45,627 nt of DNA, taken from assembly GCA_011390805.1 (NCBI GenBank), contig JAABRT010000022.1, positions 1 through 45,627 on the forward strand. The letters are read 5' to 3'. Made by a program: the position numbers and the translations under genes. Position 1 is the stretch's first letter. Every line of letters starts with the position of its first letter. Below the pieces are notes generated by a model. It searched no databases. It worked only from the letters and a program-made list of their open reading frames with translations, and was not told the origin of the DNA. This document shows positions 16,735 to 24,374 of the stretch, in pieces. The DNA is from Gemmatimonas sp. GTDB taxonomy: Bacteria > Gemmatimonadota > Gemmatimonadetes > Gemmatimonadales > Gemmatimonadaceae.

Positions 16735-18276
16735 TTACTTGAACGTCTTGAGCTCGCCCGACTTGTATTTGGCCCAGTAGGCATCGAGTTCCCGTCGCAC
16801 CTTGCCGTGCAACAGGTACACACCCACAAGGTTGGGGAACGCCATGCCCAGAATCATCAGGTCACCGAAGTCGAGCACGTTGGTGGCCGTGATGATGGAG
16901 CCCAGAAAGACAAACACCAGGAACAGCAGGCGATACGAGAGCGACGCCTTGGGGCCGAACATCCACACCCAGCACCGCTCGCCGTAGTACGACCACGAGA
17001 TCATCGTGGAGAAGGCAAACAGAAAGACCGCCGCTGACAAGACGTACGGGAAGAACGCGATCTGTTCACCCATGGCGCGAGAGGTGAGCGCGGCACCGGC
17101 GTTGCTCGTTACGAGATCCGCATATTCCGGGTTGTTGTACGCACCGGTAATCACGATCACGAGCGCGGTCATCGTACACACCACCACGGTGTCAATAAAC
17201 GGTTCCAGCAACGCCACGATGCCTTCGCGCACCGGGAACTCCGTACGGGCCGCGGAGTGCGCGATGGCCGCCGAACCGGCACCGGCTTCGTTGGAAAATG
17301 CGGCGCGCTGGAAACCGATCACCAGCACACCAATGAACCCGCCGTACATCGCATCGGGATTGAACGCACCGTTAATGATGGTGGCGAATGCGGCCGGGAT
17401 CTCGCTGAAGTTCATGAACAGCACGGTGAGTGCTGCTGCCACATACACCGCGGCCATGATCGGCACGATTTTGTCAGCCACCGACGCAATGCGCTTGATG
17501 CCACCCAGAATCACAATACCAACCATGGTGGCCATGAGCAGTCCGTACGCCCACGGAAACTCGGCCAGAATAGGCACGGTTTCCTGCAGCGCGTTCATTG
17601 ACTGATTCACCTGAAAGCTGTTGCCGCCGGCCAGTGAACCGCCAATGCACAACAACGCAAAAAACACGGCCAGAAACTTGCCGAGTTTGGGCATGCCGAT
17701 TTCGGACAACCCCTTGGACAGATATTGCATCGGTCCGCCAAGCACGTTTCCATCGGCGCCGATCGCGCGGTACTGCTGGCCGAGCGTGCATTCGGTGAAC
17801 TTCGCGGTCATGCCAATCAGTCCGGCACAAATCATCCAGAAGGTCGCCCCGGGACCGCCCATGCTCACAGCAATAGCCACACCGGCAATGTTGCCCAGAC
17901 CAACCGTGGCCGAGAGCGCTGTGGTCAGCGCCTGAAAATGCGAAACGTCACCCGGTGAGTTGGGGTCGGTGAACTTGCCGCTGGTGACCTGAATCGCGTG
18001 CTTGAAGGCGCGGAGGTTGATGAATCCCATGCGCACCGTGAGAAACACCGACGCAACAACAAGCCACGCGACCACCAGCGGGATGGTGATGTCCGCTGTC
18101 CAGAAGGCGACGTCGAAAAAGAACACCGAACTGATGACGGCGTTGACCGCGCCCATGGCGCCGTCAACGGTGGCCATGAAGCCCGTGTCTTGCGCCGAGG
18201 CGGTGGAGAAGGGCAAAAGGAAAACACCCAAGGCAGCAGCAGGGGCGCGCAGCAGGCGTCCAGAGAGTGTGCTCAT
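16735..18276 (-). CDS. Sodium:alanine/glycine symporter, AGCS family
   Basis: Inner-membrane transporter that imports alanine or glycine with sodium. About 513 residues with many hydrophobic helices. Family motifs are seen in order: TALSATVGLGNIAGVAIAV, GGPGATFWMICAGLIGM, TLGQQYR followed by GGPMQYLSKG, and the strongly conserved AAFSNEAGAGSAAIAHSAA. The N-terminus begins with a long hydrophobic segment ending in ASAQD that resembles a signal peptide before the first helix. In-frame starts at 18306 and 18315 are also possible; 18276 is chosen because the n-region MSTLSGRLLRAP then fits a signal sequence. It converges on tadA. Confidence 0.93.
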   Translation of the reverse strand: MSTLSGRLLRAPAAALGVFLLPFSTASAQDTGFMATVDGAMGAVNAVISSVFFFDVAFWTADITIPLVVAWLVVASVFLTVRMGFINLRAFKHAIQVTSGKFTDPNSPGDVSHFQALTTALSATVGLGNIAGVAIAVSMGGPGATFWMICAGLIGMTAKFTECTLGQQYRAIGADGNVLGGPMQYLSKGLSEIGMPKLGKFLAVFFALLCIGGSLAGGNSFQVNQSMNALQETVPILAEFPWAYGLLMATMVGIVILGGIKRIASVADKIVPIMAAVYVAAALTVLFMNFSEIPAAFATIINGAFNPDAMYGGFIGVLVIGFQRAAFSNEAGAGSAAIAHSAARTEFPVREGIVALLEPFIDTVVVCTMTALVIVITGAYNNPEYADLVTSNAGAALTSRAMGEQIAFFPYVLSAAVFLFAFSTMISWSYYGERCWVWMFGPKASLSYRLLFLVFVFLGSIITATNVLDFGDLMILGMAFPNLVGVYLLHGKVRRELDAYWAKYKSGELKTFK

Positions 18277-18447
18277 GCGTAGCGTGTAGAGGGGAAGGAG
18301 TGACATCGGCGTCACAGGCTCCGGCGGGACTGGGCCGGCACGGCGGGTGTGGCCAACCTACAATGCGACAACGTCGCACGATACCAGACACGCACAATGC
18401 CGCGCAAATGTTGAGCTTCGCCGGTCCGCCAAGCGGAGAAGGCGCCC

Positions 18448-18477
18448 TTGTTGCGCTGGCAACGCCATGTTTAGATT
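18448..18477 (+). promoter_or_regulatory. Likely promoter of the tRNA-Ser pair
   Basis: TTGTTG (18448-18453), an 18-base spacer and TAGATT (18472-18477), placing the transcript start near 18484, ten bases before the first tRNA. Moderate matches only. Confidence 0.5.
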
Positions 18478-18493
18478 GTGAGGCTGCGGAGTT

Positions 18494-18580
18494 GGACAGG
18501 TGGCTGAGTGGTTGAAGGCACCGGTCTCGAAAACCGGCGTACCCGCAAGGGTATCGTGAGTTCGAATCTCACCCTGTCCG
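18494..18580 (+). tRNA. tRNA-Ser (anticodon CGA)
   Basis: An 87-base class II tRNA. Acceptor arms GGACAGG and CCTGTCC pair fully, with G as discriminator. The anticodon stem is CCGGT/ACCGG around loop CTCGAAA, anticodon CGA, reading UCG. The long variable arm (CGTACCCGCAAGGGTATCG) and T-loop GTTCGAATC are present. CCA is not encoded. Confidence 0.97.
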
Positions 18581-18616
18581 TCGTCTCAAAAATGGAATCA
18601 ACACATCCCGCTTCAG

Positions 18617-18703
18617 GGATGGGTGGCCGAGTGGTTTAAGGCGCACGCCTGGAAAGCGTGTGGGCGGGCAACCGTCTCGCGAGTTCGAATCTCGCCCCAT
18701 CCG
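18617..18703 (+). tRNA. tRNA-Ser (anticodon GGA)
   Basis: An 87-base class II tRNA. Acceptor arms GGATGGG and CCCATCC pair fully. The anticodon stem CACGC/GCGTG holds loop CTGGAAA, anticodon GGA, reading UCC and UCU. A long variable arm and T-loop GTTCGAATC are present. CCA is not encoded. It lies 36 bases after the first tRNA-Ser and shares its transcript and terminator. Confidence 0.97.
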
Positions 18704-18707
18704 TACG

Positions 18708-18746
18708 CCCCGCAGCGCCCTCAGGGACGCTGCGGGGTTTGTGTTT
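18708..18746 (+). terminator. Terminator after the tRNA-Ser genes
   Basis: Perfect 10-base stem CCCCGCAGCG / CGCTGCGGGG (18708-18717 with 18728-18737), then TTTGTGTTT. It begins only 4 bases past the second tRNA. Confidence 0.88.
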
Positions 18747-18849
18747 CCAACCGGAACACGTTGCGATCCGGCCGCGCTTTGCCCAGACTACTTGGTAGGA
18801 TGCTGTCCCTCACGCGGACTTCTCCTTCAGTCTTCGCAGGAGCGATGTC

Positions 18850-19338
18850 ATGTCTCCGCAGTCAGATTCTACTTCCCACGGCCCGGCCGCCTCGGCACGA
18901 CGCCGCAACAGCTGGCGCCTCGCCCTGCTGGCCACCATCGCACTCGGTGTGTTCATGCTGTGCGCCAGTGTACTCGTGGCAGCCTCGCACAGCGCCAGCC
19001 CGGGCGACGACGCGGCGCCCGCCTTTACGGTGCAAGGCGAACGCACCATGCAGGGCGCCAAACTCGCCATGCGCGGCAGCGGTTGGCCCGCCAGCAGTAC
19101 GGTGACACTCAGCGGCAGCCCACCGCCCGGCGGGCCGACGCCACTCGATCTGGGCACCGCGCGCGTGAATTCGGACGGTGAGTTCCGCGCCACCAAGCTG
19201 TCGGATTGTACCACAGCCACCGCCCCCGATCCCAAGGCACGCGTCACCATTACCGCGATGCACGGCGACATCAAAGTGGAGCAACTTGTGGACGCCGCAT
19301 TGTGGCACTGCATGTCCGGTGTAGCCGCCCGCAACTGA
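18850..19338 (+). CDS. Hypothetical membrane-anchored protein
   Basis: Not recognised. The 162 residues have a basic N-terminal tail (SARRRNSWR), one membrane helix (LALLATIALGVFMLCASVLVA, about 24-44), then an extracytoplasmic part with an Ig-like or surface-domain pattern (FTVQGERTMQGAKLAMRGSG, STVTLSGSPPPGG, VNSDGEFRATKL). Two cysteines near the end (SDCTT and WHCMS) could form a disulfide. AGGAG at 18837-18841 supports the start. It lies 32 bases upstream of the first ATP-grasp gene and is probably co-transcribed with it. Confidence 0.72.
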   Translation: MSPQSDSTSHGPAASARRRNSWRLALLATIALGVFMLCASVLVAASHSASPGDDAAPAFTVQGERTMQGAKLAMRGSGWPASSTVTLSGSPPPGGPTPLDLGTARVNSDGEFRATKLSDCTTATAPDPKARVTITAMHGDIKVEQLVDAALWHCMSGVAARN

Positions 19339-19370
19339 CAGCACGATCGCCGGCAGTTGACACCCACCGC

Positions 19371-20633
19371 ATGGGCGTGCAGGATTTCGCGCTCACACAC
19401 GCCCTGCGCTCCGTGCCCACTGCCATTTTCGTCTGTCCATTCTTTTCCCCCGCCGCCACACAGATGATCGAGGCGGCGCTCTCGCTGCCCGACGTGCGTC
19501 TGGCGGTGATTGCGCAACAACCGCTCGCGGCGCTGCCGCCCGCCTTGGCGGCACGGCTGGCCGGTCATTGGCAACTGCCTGACGTCACCGACAGCGCGGC
19601 GCTGCTGCACGCGGTGCGTGCGCTGCAGGAGCGTGTAGGCCCGCTGCACCGGGTCTTCGGCGCGTATGAACAGTTGCAGGTCCCGCTGGCCGAGGTGCGG
19701 GAGGTTCTCGACATCGCCGGCATGCGACCGGAAGCGGCACGACGGTTTCGCGATAAAGCACTCATGAAGGCCACCTTGCGCAGCGCCGGACTGCCCTGTG
19801 CCCGGCATGCCTTGGTCACCAACGCCAATGATGCCTGGACCTTCGCGCGCGACGTAGGGTTTCCGCTCGTCGCGAAACCGCCGGCCGGCGCCGGTGCACG
19901 CAACACCGAACGCATTGCCGACGGGGCGCAACTCGGCGAATGGCTCAAACACAATCCGCCGCAATCGACCGAGCCACTGCTGCTCGAAGAGTTTCTTACA
20001 GGACGCGAACACTCACTGGAAACGGTGACCGTCAACGGCCGCGCAATCTGGCACTCCATCACACACTATGATCCCACGCCACTCGAGGTGCTCGAACAGC
20101 CCTGGATTCAGTGGTGTGTGGTGCTGCCGCGTGAAGTGGATGATCCGCGCTATGACGATATCCGGCAAATCGGTGCCCGCTCGCTGGCGGCACTCGGCAT
20201 GTACACGGGTGTCTCCCACTGCGAATGGTTCCGGCGGTCAGACGGCAGCGTGGCCATATCGGAAATCGCCGCCCGTCCTCCCGGTGCGCAGATCACCACA
20301 CTGATCTCACGCGCCCACGATATCGATTTTGTGAGAGCGTGGGCGCAGGTTGAGCTCTTTGGCACTTTTGAGATCCCAGAGCGCAAATACGCCGTAGGTG
20401 CCGCGTATCTGCGCGGTCAAGGGCAGGGACGTGTCATCGCACTTGAAGGACTGGATGTGGTTGCCCGCGAGCTTGGCTCTATCGTGACCGACTACCGGTT
20501 GCCTGCTACCGGTCAGTCGCCCAGCGGCAGTTATGAAGGGGAAGGATTCGTGATTCTGCGTCACCCGGAAACCGACGTAGTCGTGCGCGCTCTGCGCCGG
20601 CTCATTACCACCCTGCGCGTACGCCTCGGCTGA
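19371..20633 (+). CDS. ATP-grasp domain ligase, copy A
   Basis: A 420-residue enzyme of the carboxylate-amine ligase fold, which joins an acid and an amine through an acyl phosphate; the product is unknown. Seen: an N-terminal substrate-side domain with a Rossmann-like strand (PTAIFVCPFFSPA), then RRFRDKALMKATLRSAGLP, the ATP-binding VGFPLVAKPPAGAG with the adenine/phosphate lysine, LLLEEFLTGREHS, and the metal-binding region WFRRSDGSVAISEIAARPPG. A tail domain follows with RGQGQGRVIALEGLD. ATG 19371 is chosen because the frame upstream overlaps the previous gene. The next gene is a clear paralogue, sharing all these blocks in the same order. Confidence 0.85.
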   Translation: MGVQDFALTHALRSVPTAIFVCPFFSPAATQMIEAALSLPDVRLAVIAQQPLAALPPALAARLAGHWQLPDVTDSAALLHAVRALQERVGPLHRVFGAYEQLQVPLAEVREVLDIAGMRPEAARRFRDKALMKATLRSAGLPCARHALVTNANDAWTFARDVGFPLVAKPPAGAGARNTERIADGAQLGEWLKHNPPQSTEPLLLEEFLTGREHSLETVTVNGRAIWHSITHYDPTPLEVLEQPWIQWCVVLPREVDDPRYDDIRQIGARSLAALGMYTGVSHCEWFRRSDGSVAISEIAARPPGAQITTLISRAHDIDFVRAWAQVELFGTFEIPERKYAVGAAYLRGQGQGRVIALEGLDVVARELGSIVTDYRLPATGQSPSGSYEGEGFVILRHPETDVVVRALRRLITTLRVRLG

Positions 20634-20657
20634 CGCGCGCTTTTTGCGAGAGACTGC

Positions 20658-21884
20658 ATGGCGCACAACGTGCTCATGATCATGCCGGGCTTTCCCGGTG
20701 AGATGCCGTACTTCACCCGCGGACTCGATAACGTCGGCGCAACGGTGTGGGGGGTGGCGCCGGGCGGAGCCAACGAGCTTCCCGAAATGGCGCGCTATCA
20801 TCTGACGCACTATCTGTCCGTGCCTTCGCTGTTCACGAACGCCGATGACGCCATTCAACAGATTCGCGAGTGGACACGCGGCGTTACCATTGACCGTGTG
20901 TGCTGTTTGTGGGAGCCGGGCGTGGAGTTGGCGGCGGCGATCCGCGCCGCGCTCGATGTGCCGGGCCAGACGCCGGAACGCGCGCGCCGCTTCCGCAACA
21001 AGGAGCTCATGAAGCTGGCGTTGGGGAAAGCCGGTATCCGTGTGCCGCGACATGTATCTGCCCGTACCATCAAGGAAGTACAGGCCGGTGCGGAACGCGT
21101 GGGCTTTCCGTGCATCATCAAGCCGATTGCAGGCGCCGGATCACAGGACACCTTCCGCTGCGACACGCAGGCCGAGCTCGATGCTGCGCTCAAGCAGCTT
21201 GGACATATCGAAGAGGTCAGCGTTGAGGAGTTCATTGACGGCGAAGAGTTCACCTACGACACCGTCTGCGCCGGTGGCGTGATTCGCTACTTCCACGTGG
21301 GCTACTATCGTCCTCGGCCACTCGTGGCCCGCTCGGTGGAGTGGATCAGTCCACAAACGCTGAGCTACCGCCATGTTGACGACCCGTGGGTGGCCGACGG
21401 ACGCGCCATGGGCGAGGCGGTGCTCAAGGCACTCGATTTCGATACCGGCTTCACGCACATGGAGTGGTACCGCAAGTCGGACGGCGAGGTGGTGTTTGGT
21501 GAGGTGGCCGCCCGTCCGCCGGGTGCGCGTACTGTAGACCTGATGAACTTTGCCTCGGACATCGATTTGTTTACCGGATGGGCCGAGGCCGAGGTGCACG
21601 GCCGGTTCACGCTGGAGGTTGAGCGCAAGTACAACTGCGCCTGCATTACCAAGCGTGCGCAGGGGCAGGGGCGCATTCAGCGCATTGAGGGGCTCGACCG
21701 GGTGGGGGAGCGCTGTGGCGAAGCGATTGTGGCGGTAGACCTGGTACCGGTGGGATCGCCGCGGCGGGACTGGAAGGCTACGCTGCTCTCGGACGGCTAT
21801 TTGTCACTGCGCCATCCGGATTGGCAGGAGACGCAGGATATGGCCGACTTCGTGGGCGAGCACCTGCATCTGTACGCTGGTTGA
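20658..21884 (+). CDS. ATP-grasp domain ligase, copy B
   Basis: A 408-residue paralogue of the preceding enzyme, starting 24 bases after it. The blocks repeat: RRFRNKELMKLALGKAGI, VGFPCIIKPIAGAGSQDTFR, SVEEFIDGEEFTYDTV, MEWYRKSDGEVVFGEVAARP, DIDLFTGWAEAE and RAQGQGRIQRIEGLD. The N-terminal strand is VLMIMPGFPGEMPYF. Divergence between the two copies is greatest in the N-terminal third and around the central loop, as expected if they use different substrates, perhaps in successive ligation steps. The product is not known. No adenylation, carrier or export genes are seen beside them. Confidence 0.87.
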   Translation: MAHNVLMIMPGFPGEMPYFTRGLDNVGATVWGVAPGGANELPEMARYHLTHYLSVPSLFTNADDAIQQIREWTRGVTIDRVCCLWEPGVELAAAIRAALDVPGQTPERARRFRNKELMKLALGKAGIRVPRHVSARTIKEVQAGAERVGFPCIIKPIAGAGSQDTFRCDTQAELDAALKQLGHIEEVSVEEFIDGEEFTYDTVCAGGVIRYFHVGYYRPRPLVARSVEWISPQTLSYRHVDDPWVADGRAMGEAVLKALDFDTGFTHMEWYRKSDGEVVFGEVAARPPGARTVDLMNFASDIDLFTGWAEAEVHGRFTLEVERKYNCACITKRAQGQGRIQRIEGLDRVGERCGEAIVAVDLVPVGSPRRDWKATLLSDGYLSLRHPDWQETQDMADFVGEHLHLYAG

Positions 21885-22144
21885 TTTTGTGCAAACCACA
21901 GACCCGTTGCGTGGGCAACACACATGGCGAACTGTTGCGTACGCGCAGCACAGTGCGGCGTGCCGATGCGACGGTCTGGTGGTCATTTCTCCTCTGTAGC
22001 GGGCTCTGCCAGTGGAATTGGCGCCGGAGATTGCGGCACGGCACTTGCTCTCTTCCACGCATGAAGGCACAGTTGTTCTGTGCCACTTGGGGCCCGCTGC
22101 ATAACGGTGGTCGGGACTCACTTCAGACCCAGAGGAACCTGATC
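21885..22144. other. Leader region before the small hypothetical gene
   Basis: Holds no convincing gene. A perfect hairpin GGCACAG / CTGTGCC with loop TTGTT lies at 22066-22084, and a short GTTGC/GCAAC hairpin lies soon after the ATP-grasp stop. Neither has a T-run. No clear promoter hexamers were found. Confidence 0.4.
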
Positions 22145-22636
22145 ATGTCGCGCATAGTGGAAGATCCGCCAATCGAAGCCGCCCGCAGTCACTTCTCGCA
22201 GCTGTGTGTGCTGCTGACCGGAGTCGCGGCCGGTGTGGTCGAGCCATCGGCGGGTGAATCGCTGCAGAGCCCGAGCTACCATATGGGCCGCCGCGATGGA
22301 TATCACGTTGTTGTGGCTCACCTGGCCAGCAGCCGCAGCCTCCGGGAGGCGGCCGAGAAGTGTGTCGCCTTCGGACGCGGCGTTGAGGAGCGTGCCAGCA
22401 CGCATCCGTACGGCCCCGACTGGTGCCATGGCTTTGCACAGGCCACGCTCGACGCGGCGCAGGATCTGGCCATGTACGCGGCCACCTGCACGCTGCCGCA
22501 GCTCGACAAACAGCGTCTGCGCAGCGCGCGCACCGCGGCCCGTCACCTGTCGCCGTTTCCCAACAGCTGGACTGCGCCGCGCAGCGCATCGGCCCTTGAT
22601 GCTCCCGACGCACCGAGTTCGCCGCGCGAGTGGTAA
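22145..22636 (+). CDS. Hypothetical cytoplasmic protein
   Basis: Not recognised. The 163 residues are mainly helical in character (EAARSHFSQLCVLLTGVAAG, SLREAAEKCVAFGRGVEERA, LDAAQDLAMYAATCTLPQLD) with no signal peptide or membrane helix; the last 30 residues are Pro/Ser-rich and probably disordered. A histidine- and cysteine-bearing stretch (HPYGPDWCHGFAQ) in the middle could bind metal. AGAGGAA at about 22128-22134 supports the ATG. It follows the ATP-grasp pair after 260 bases and may be a separate unit. Confidence 0.65.
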   Translation: MSRIVEDPPIEAARSHFSQLCVLLTGVAAGVVEPSAGESLQSPSYHMGRRDGYHVVVAHLASSRSLREAAEKCVAFGRGVEERASTHPYGPDWCHGFAQATLDAAQDLAMYAATCTLPQLDKQRLRSARTAARHLSPFPNSWTAPRSASALDAPDAPSSPREW

Positions 22637-22708
22637 TCAGATAGCAGGCCCCGCGTATTTGCGCCGATTGGTGTTTCACCGTCGCGGCAACGCGTTCACG
22701 ACATAGCG

Positions 22709-22744
22709 CAGCGGGCTGGATTCCTCCGGGGATCCGGCCCGCTG
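22709..22744 (+). promoter_or_regulatory. Long hairpin in the pyr leader
   Basis: A continuous 16-base stem (22709-22724 with 22729-22744, two G-T wobbles) around loop TCCG. It is stable enough to be the end of the upstream transcript or one half of an attenuation switch. The known PyrR-binding loop sequence was not found in it. Confidence 0.6.
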
Positions 22745-22764
22745 TTGCGTAGTGGCAGTGCTTT

Positions 22765-22804
22765 GCGACCTCAGGTGCCGCACCGCGCCGGTCGCCCGCT
22801 TTTT
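22765..22804 (+). terminator. Branched terminator or attenuator upstream of pyrR
   Basis: GCGACC (22765-22770) pairs with GGTCGC (22790-22795) around an inner GGTG/CACC hairpin, followed by CCGC and five T (22800-22804). It sits 55 bases before pyrR, a place where PyrR-controlled operons often carry an attenuator. Confidence 0.5.
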
Positions 22805-22847
22805 CCGCTTTGTACCGCCTCGCGCCAGCACCGCGCCGCTCGCCGCA

Positions 22848-22853
22848 TATATT
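22848..22853 (+). promoter_or_regulatory. TATATT hexamer 6 bases before the pyrR start
   Basis: A strong -10-like hexamer with only 6 bases to the ATG. If used, the transcript would start at or near the A of the start codon, giving a leaderless mRNA. No -35 match lies 17-18 bases upstream. No Shine-Dalgarno precedes pyrR, which fits. Confidence 0.4.
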
Positions 22854-22859
22854 GCGCGC

Positions 22860-23405
22860 ATGACCAAACCCACCACCTTGCTGGATGCCCGCGCGGTTGA
22901 CCGCACACTGCGGCGTATGGCCGATGAAATCGTCGAACACAACGGCGGCACGGACCACCTCGTGATTGTCGGCATTGAGCGCCGGGGCGTGCAGCTGGCC
23001 GATCGCATTGTGGCCATTATCGAAAAGCAGGAGCAGGCCACCATCACGCGTGGCGCGCTCGACATCACGCTGTACCGCGATGACCTGCAAACGGTTGGTC
23101 CGCGTCCCGTGGTTGGACGCACGCAACTGCCGCTCACGCTCGATGGAAAGCGCGTGGTGATTGTCGATGACGTGCTGTACACCGGGCGCACCGTTCGTGC
23201 GGCGCTCGATGAGTTGGCCGACTTCGGCCGACCTGCGCGCATTACGCTGGCCGTATTGGTGGATCGCGGGGGACGCGAACTGCCGATTCACGCCGATGTG
23301 GTAGGCCGCACCGTTGAAGTCGCTCCAGGGCAACGCGTTGATGTGTTGCTGAGCGAAGTGGATGATCGCGATGCCGTTGTGCTCGCCGATCGCGACGCCG
23401 CCTGA
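22860..23405 (+). CDS. pyrR: PyrR, bifunctional pyr operon regulator / uracil phosphoribosyltransferase
   Basis: Senses UMP and controls pyrimidine genes by binding leader RNA, and also makes UMP from uracil and PRPP. The 181 residues are the family length. PRPP-binding motif VVIVDDVLYTGRTVRAAL has its Asp pair at 103-104; the family segments HLVIVGIERRGVQLADRI, ITLYRDD and LPLTLDGKRV are present. ATG 22860 follows from homology; the region before it has stem-loops, not coding sequence. It is first in pyrR-pyrB-pyrC, 9 bases before pyrB. Confidence 0.96.
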   Translation: MTKPTTLLDARAVDRTLRRMADEIVEHNGGTDHLVIVGIERRGVQLADRIVAIIEKQEQATITRGALDITLYRDDLQTVGPRPVVGRTQLPLTLDGKRVVIVDDVLYTGRTVRAALDELADFGRPARITLAVLVDRGGRELPIHADVVGRTVEVAPGQRVDVLLSEVDDRDAVVLADRDAA

Positions 23406-23414
23406 GTCACACAC

Positions 23415-24374
23415 ATGATCGGACCACTCGGTAAAGACCTGCTTGGCCTCGACGAACTGAGCAAGGAGCAGATCCTGCTCATCCTCGACACGGCGGTGCC
23501 ATTCAAGGAAGTCAGCGAGCGGCAAATCAAGAAGGTGCCGACGCTGCGCGGCATGACCATCGTGAACCTCTTCTTCGAGGCATCCACGCGTACGCGCGTG
23601 TCCTTTGAGTTTGCGGAAAAGCGGTTGTCGGCGGATACGGTGAATGTGGCGTCGTCGGGATCGAGCGTGGCCAAAGGGGAAACGCTGGTGGACACGGCGC
23701 GCAATCTCGAAGCCATGCGCATTGACATGGTGGTCATCCGCCATCCGGCGTCAGGCGCGGCGCGATTTCTTGCGCAGCGCATTGACAGCAACGTGATCAA
23801 TGCCGGCGACGGCACACACGAGCATCCCACGCAAGCGCTGCTCGATATTCTCACACTGCGCGATCGCTTTGGTGATCTGGCTGGACGGCGCGTGTGCATT
23901 GTGGGCGATGTGTTGCACTCCCGTGTCGCGCGCTCAAACATTTACGGATTGAAAAAACTGGGCGCCGAAGTCGCCGTGTGCGGTCCGCGTTCGCTGTTGC
24001 CCAACGCGGTTGAAGAGTTGGGCGTGCAGGTATTCGACCGTATTGAAGCAGCCATTGAATGGGCCGAAGCACTCAACATTCTGCGCTTGCAGCTTGAACG
24101 CATGCAGGCCGGTTACATCCCGTCGTTACGCGAATACAATCGTGTGTTTGGCGTAACCAGTGAGCGTCTGGACAGGGCGCCACATGACCTTCTCATCCTG
24201 CACCCCGGCCCCATGAACCGCGGCGTGGAAATTGATTCTGACGTGGCCGATGGCCCACACTCTGTCATTTTGCATCAGGTCACCAATGGTGTCGCGGTGC
24301 GCATGGCTGTGCTCTATTTGCTGGCCGGCGGCCGGCCCGATCTGGCCGATGCGGCCAAGGGGGGGGGACGCTGA
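23415..24374 (+). CDS. pyrB: PyrB, aspartate carbamoyltransferase catalytic subunit
   Basis: Joins carbamoyl phosphate and aspartate, the first committed step of pyrimidine synthesis. The 319 residues cover both domains. Carbamoyl-phosphate loop EASTRTR has Ser57-Thr60; the mobile loop region is [20 protein letters not shown] and [11 protein letters not shown] contribute to the active site. No regulatory subunit gene is beside it, consistent with the class that partners with dihydroorotase. The last codons contain a run of nine G (24359-24367), and the stop shares one base with the pyrC start. Confidence 0.97.
   Translation: MIGPLGKDLLGLDELSKEQILLILDTAVPFKEVSERQIKKVPTLRGMTIVNLFFEASTRTRVSFEFAEKRLSADTVNVASSGSSVAKGETLVDTARNLEAMRIDMVVIRHPASGAARFLAQRIDSNVINAGDGTHEHPTQALLDILTLRDRFGDLAGRRVCIVGDVLHSRVARSNIYGLKKLGAEVAVCGPRSLLPNAVEELGVQVFDRIEAAIEWAEALNILRLQLERMQAGYIPSLREYNRVFGVTSERLDRAPHDLLILHPGPMNRGVEIDSDVADGPHSVILHQVTNGVAVRMAVLYLLAGGRPDLADAAKGGGR
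24359..24367 (+). repeat. G9 homopolymer at the 3' end of pyrB
   Basis: Nine G read as AAG GGG GGG GGA. A -1 shift here removes the pyrB stop and enters the pyrC frame as ACG CTG ATG, with no stop between, giving a PyrB-PyrC fusion. Confidence 0.9.

Noticed and set aside
18494..18703. Integration site or mobile element at the tRNA-Ser pair
   Set aside because: Both tRNAs are intact, followed at once by their own terminator; no integrase, no repeated tRNA 3' end and no change in base composition downstream was seen.
22143..23744. Very long open frame on the minus strand (over 500 codons) opposite the small hypothetical gene, pyrR and pyrB
   Set aside because: It is the shadow of high-GC coding sequence; the plus strand carries unmistakable PyrR and PyrB motifs, and the minus translation is a low-information Arg/His/Gln-rich string.
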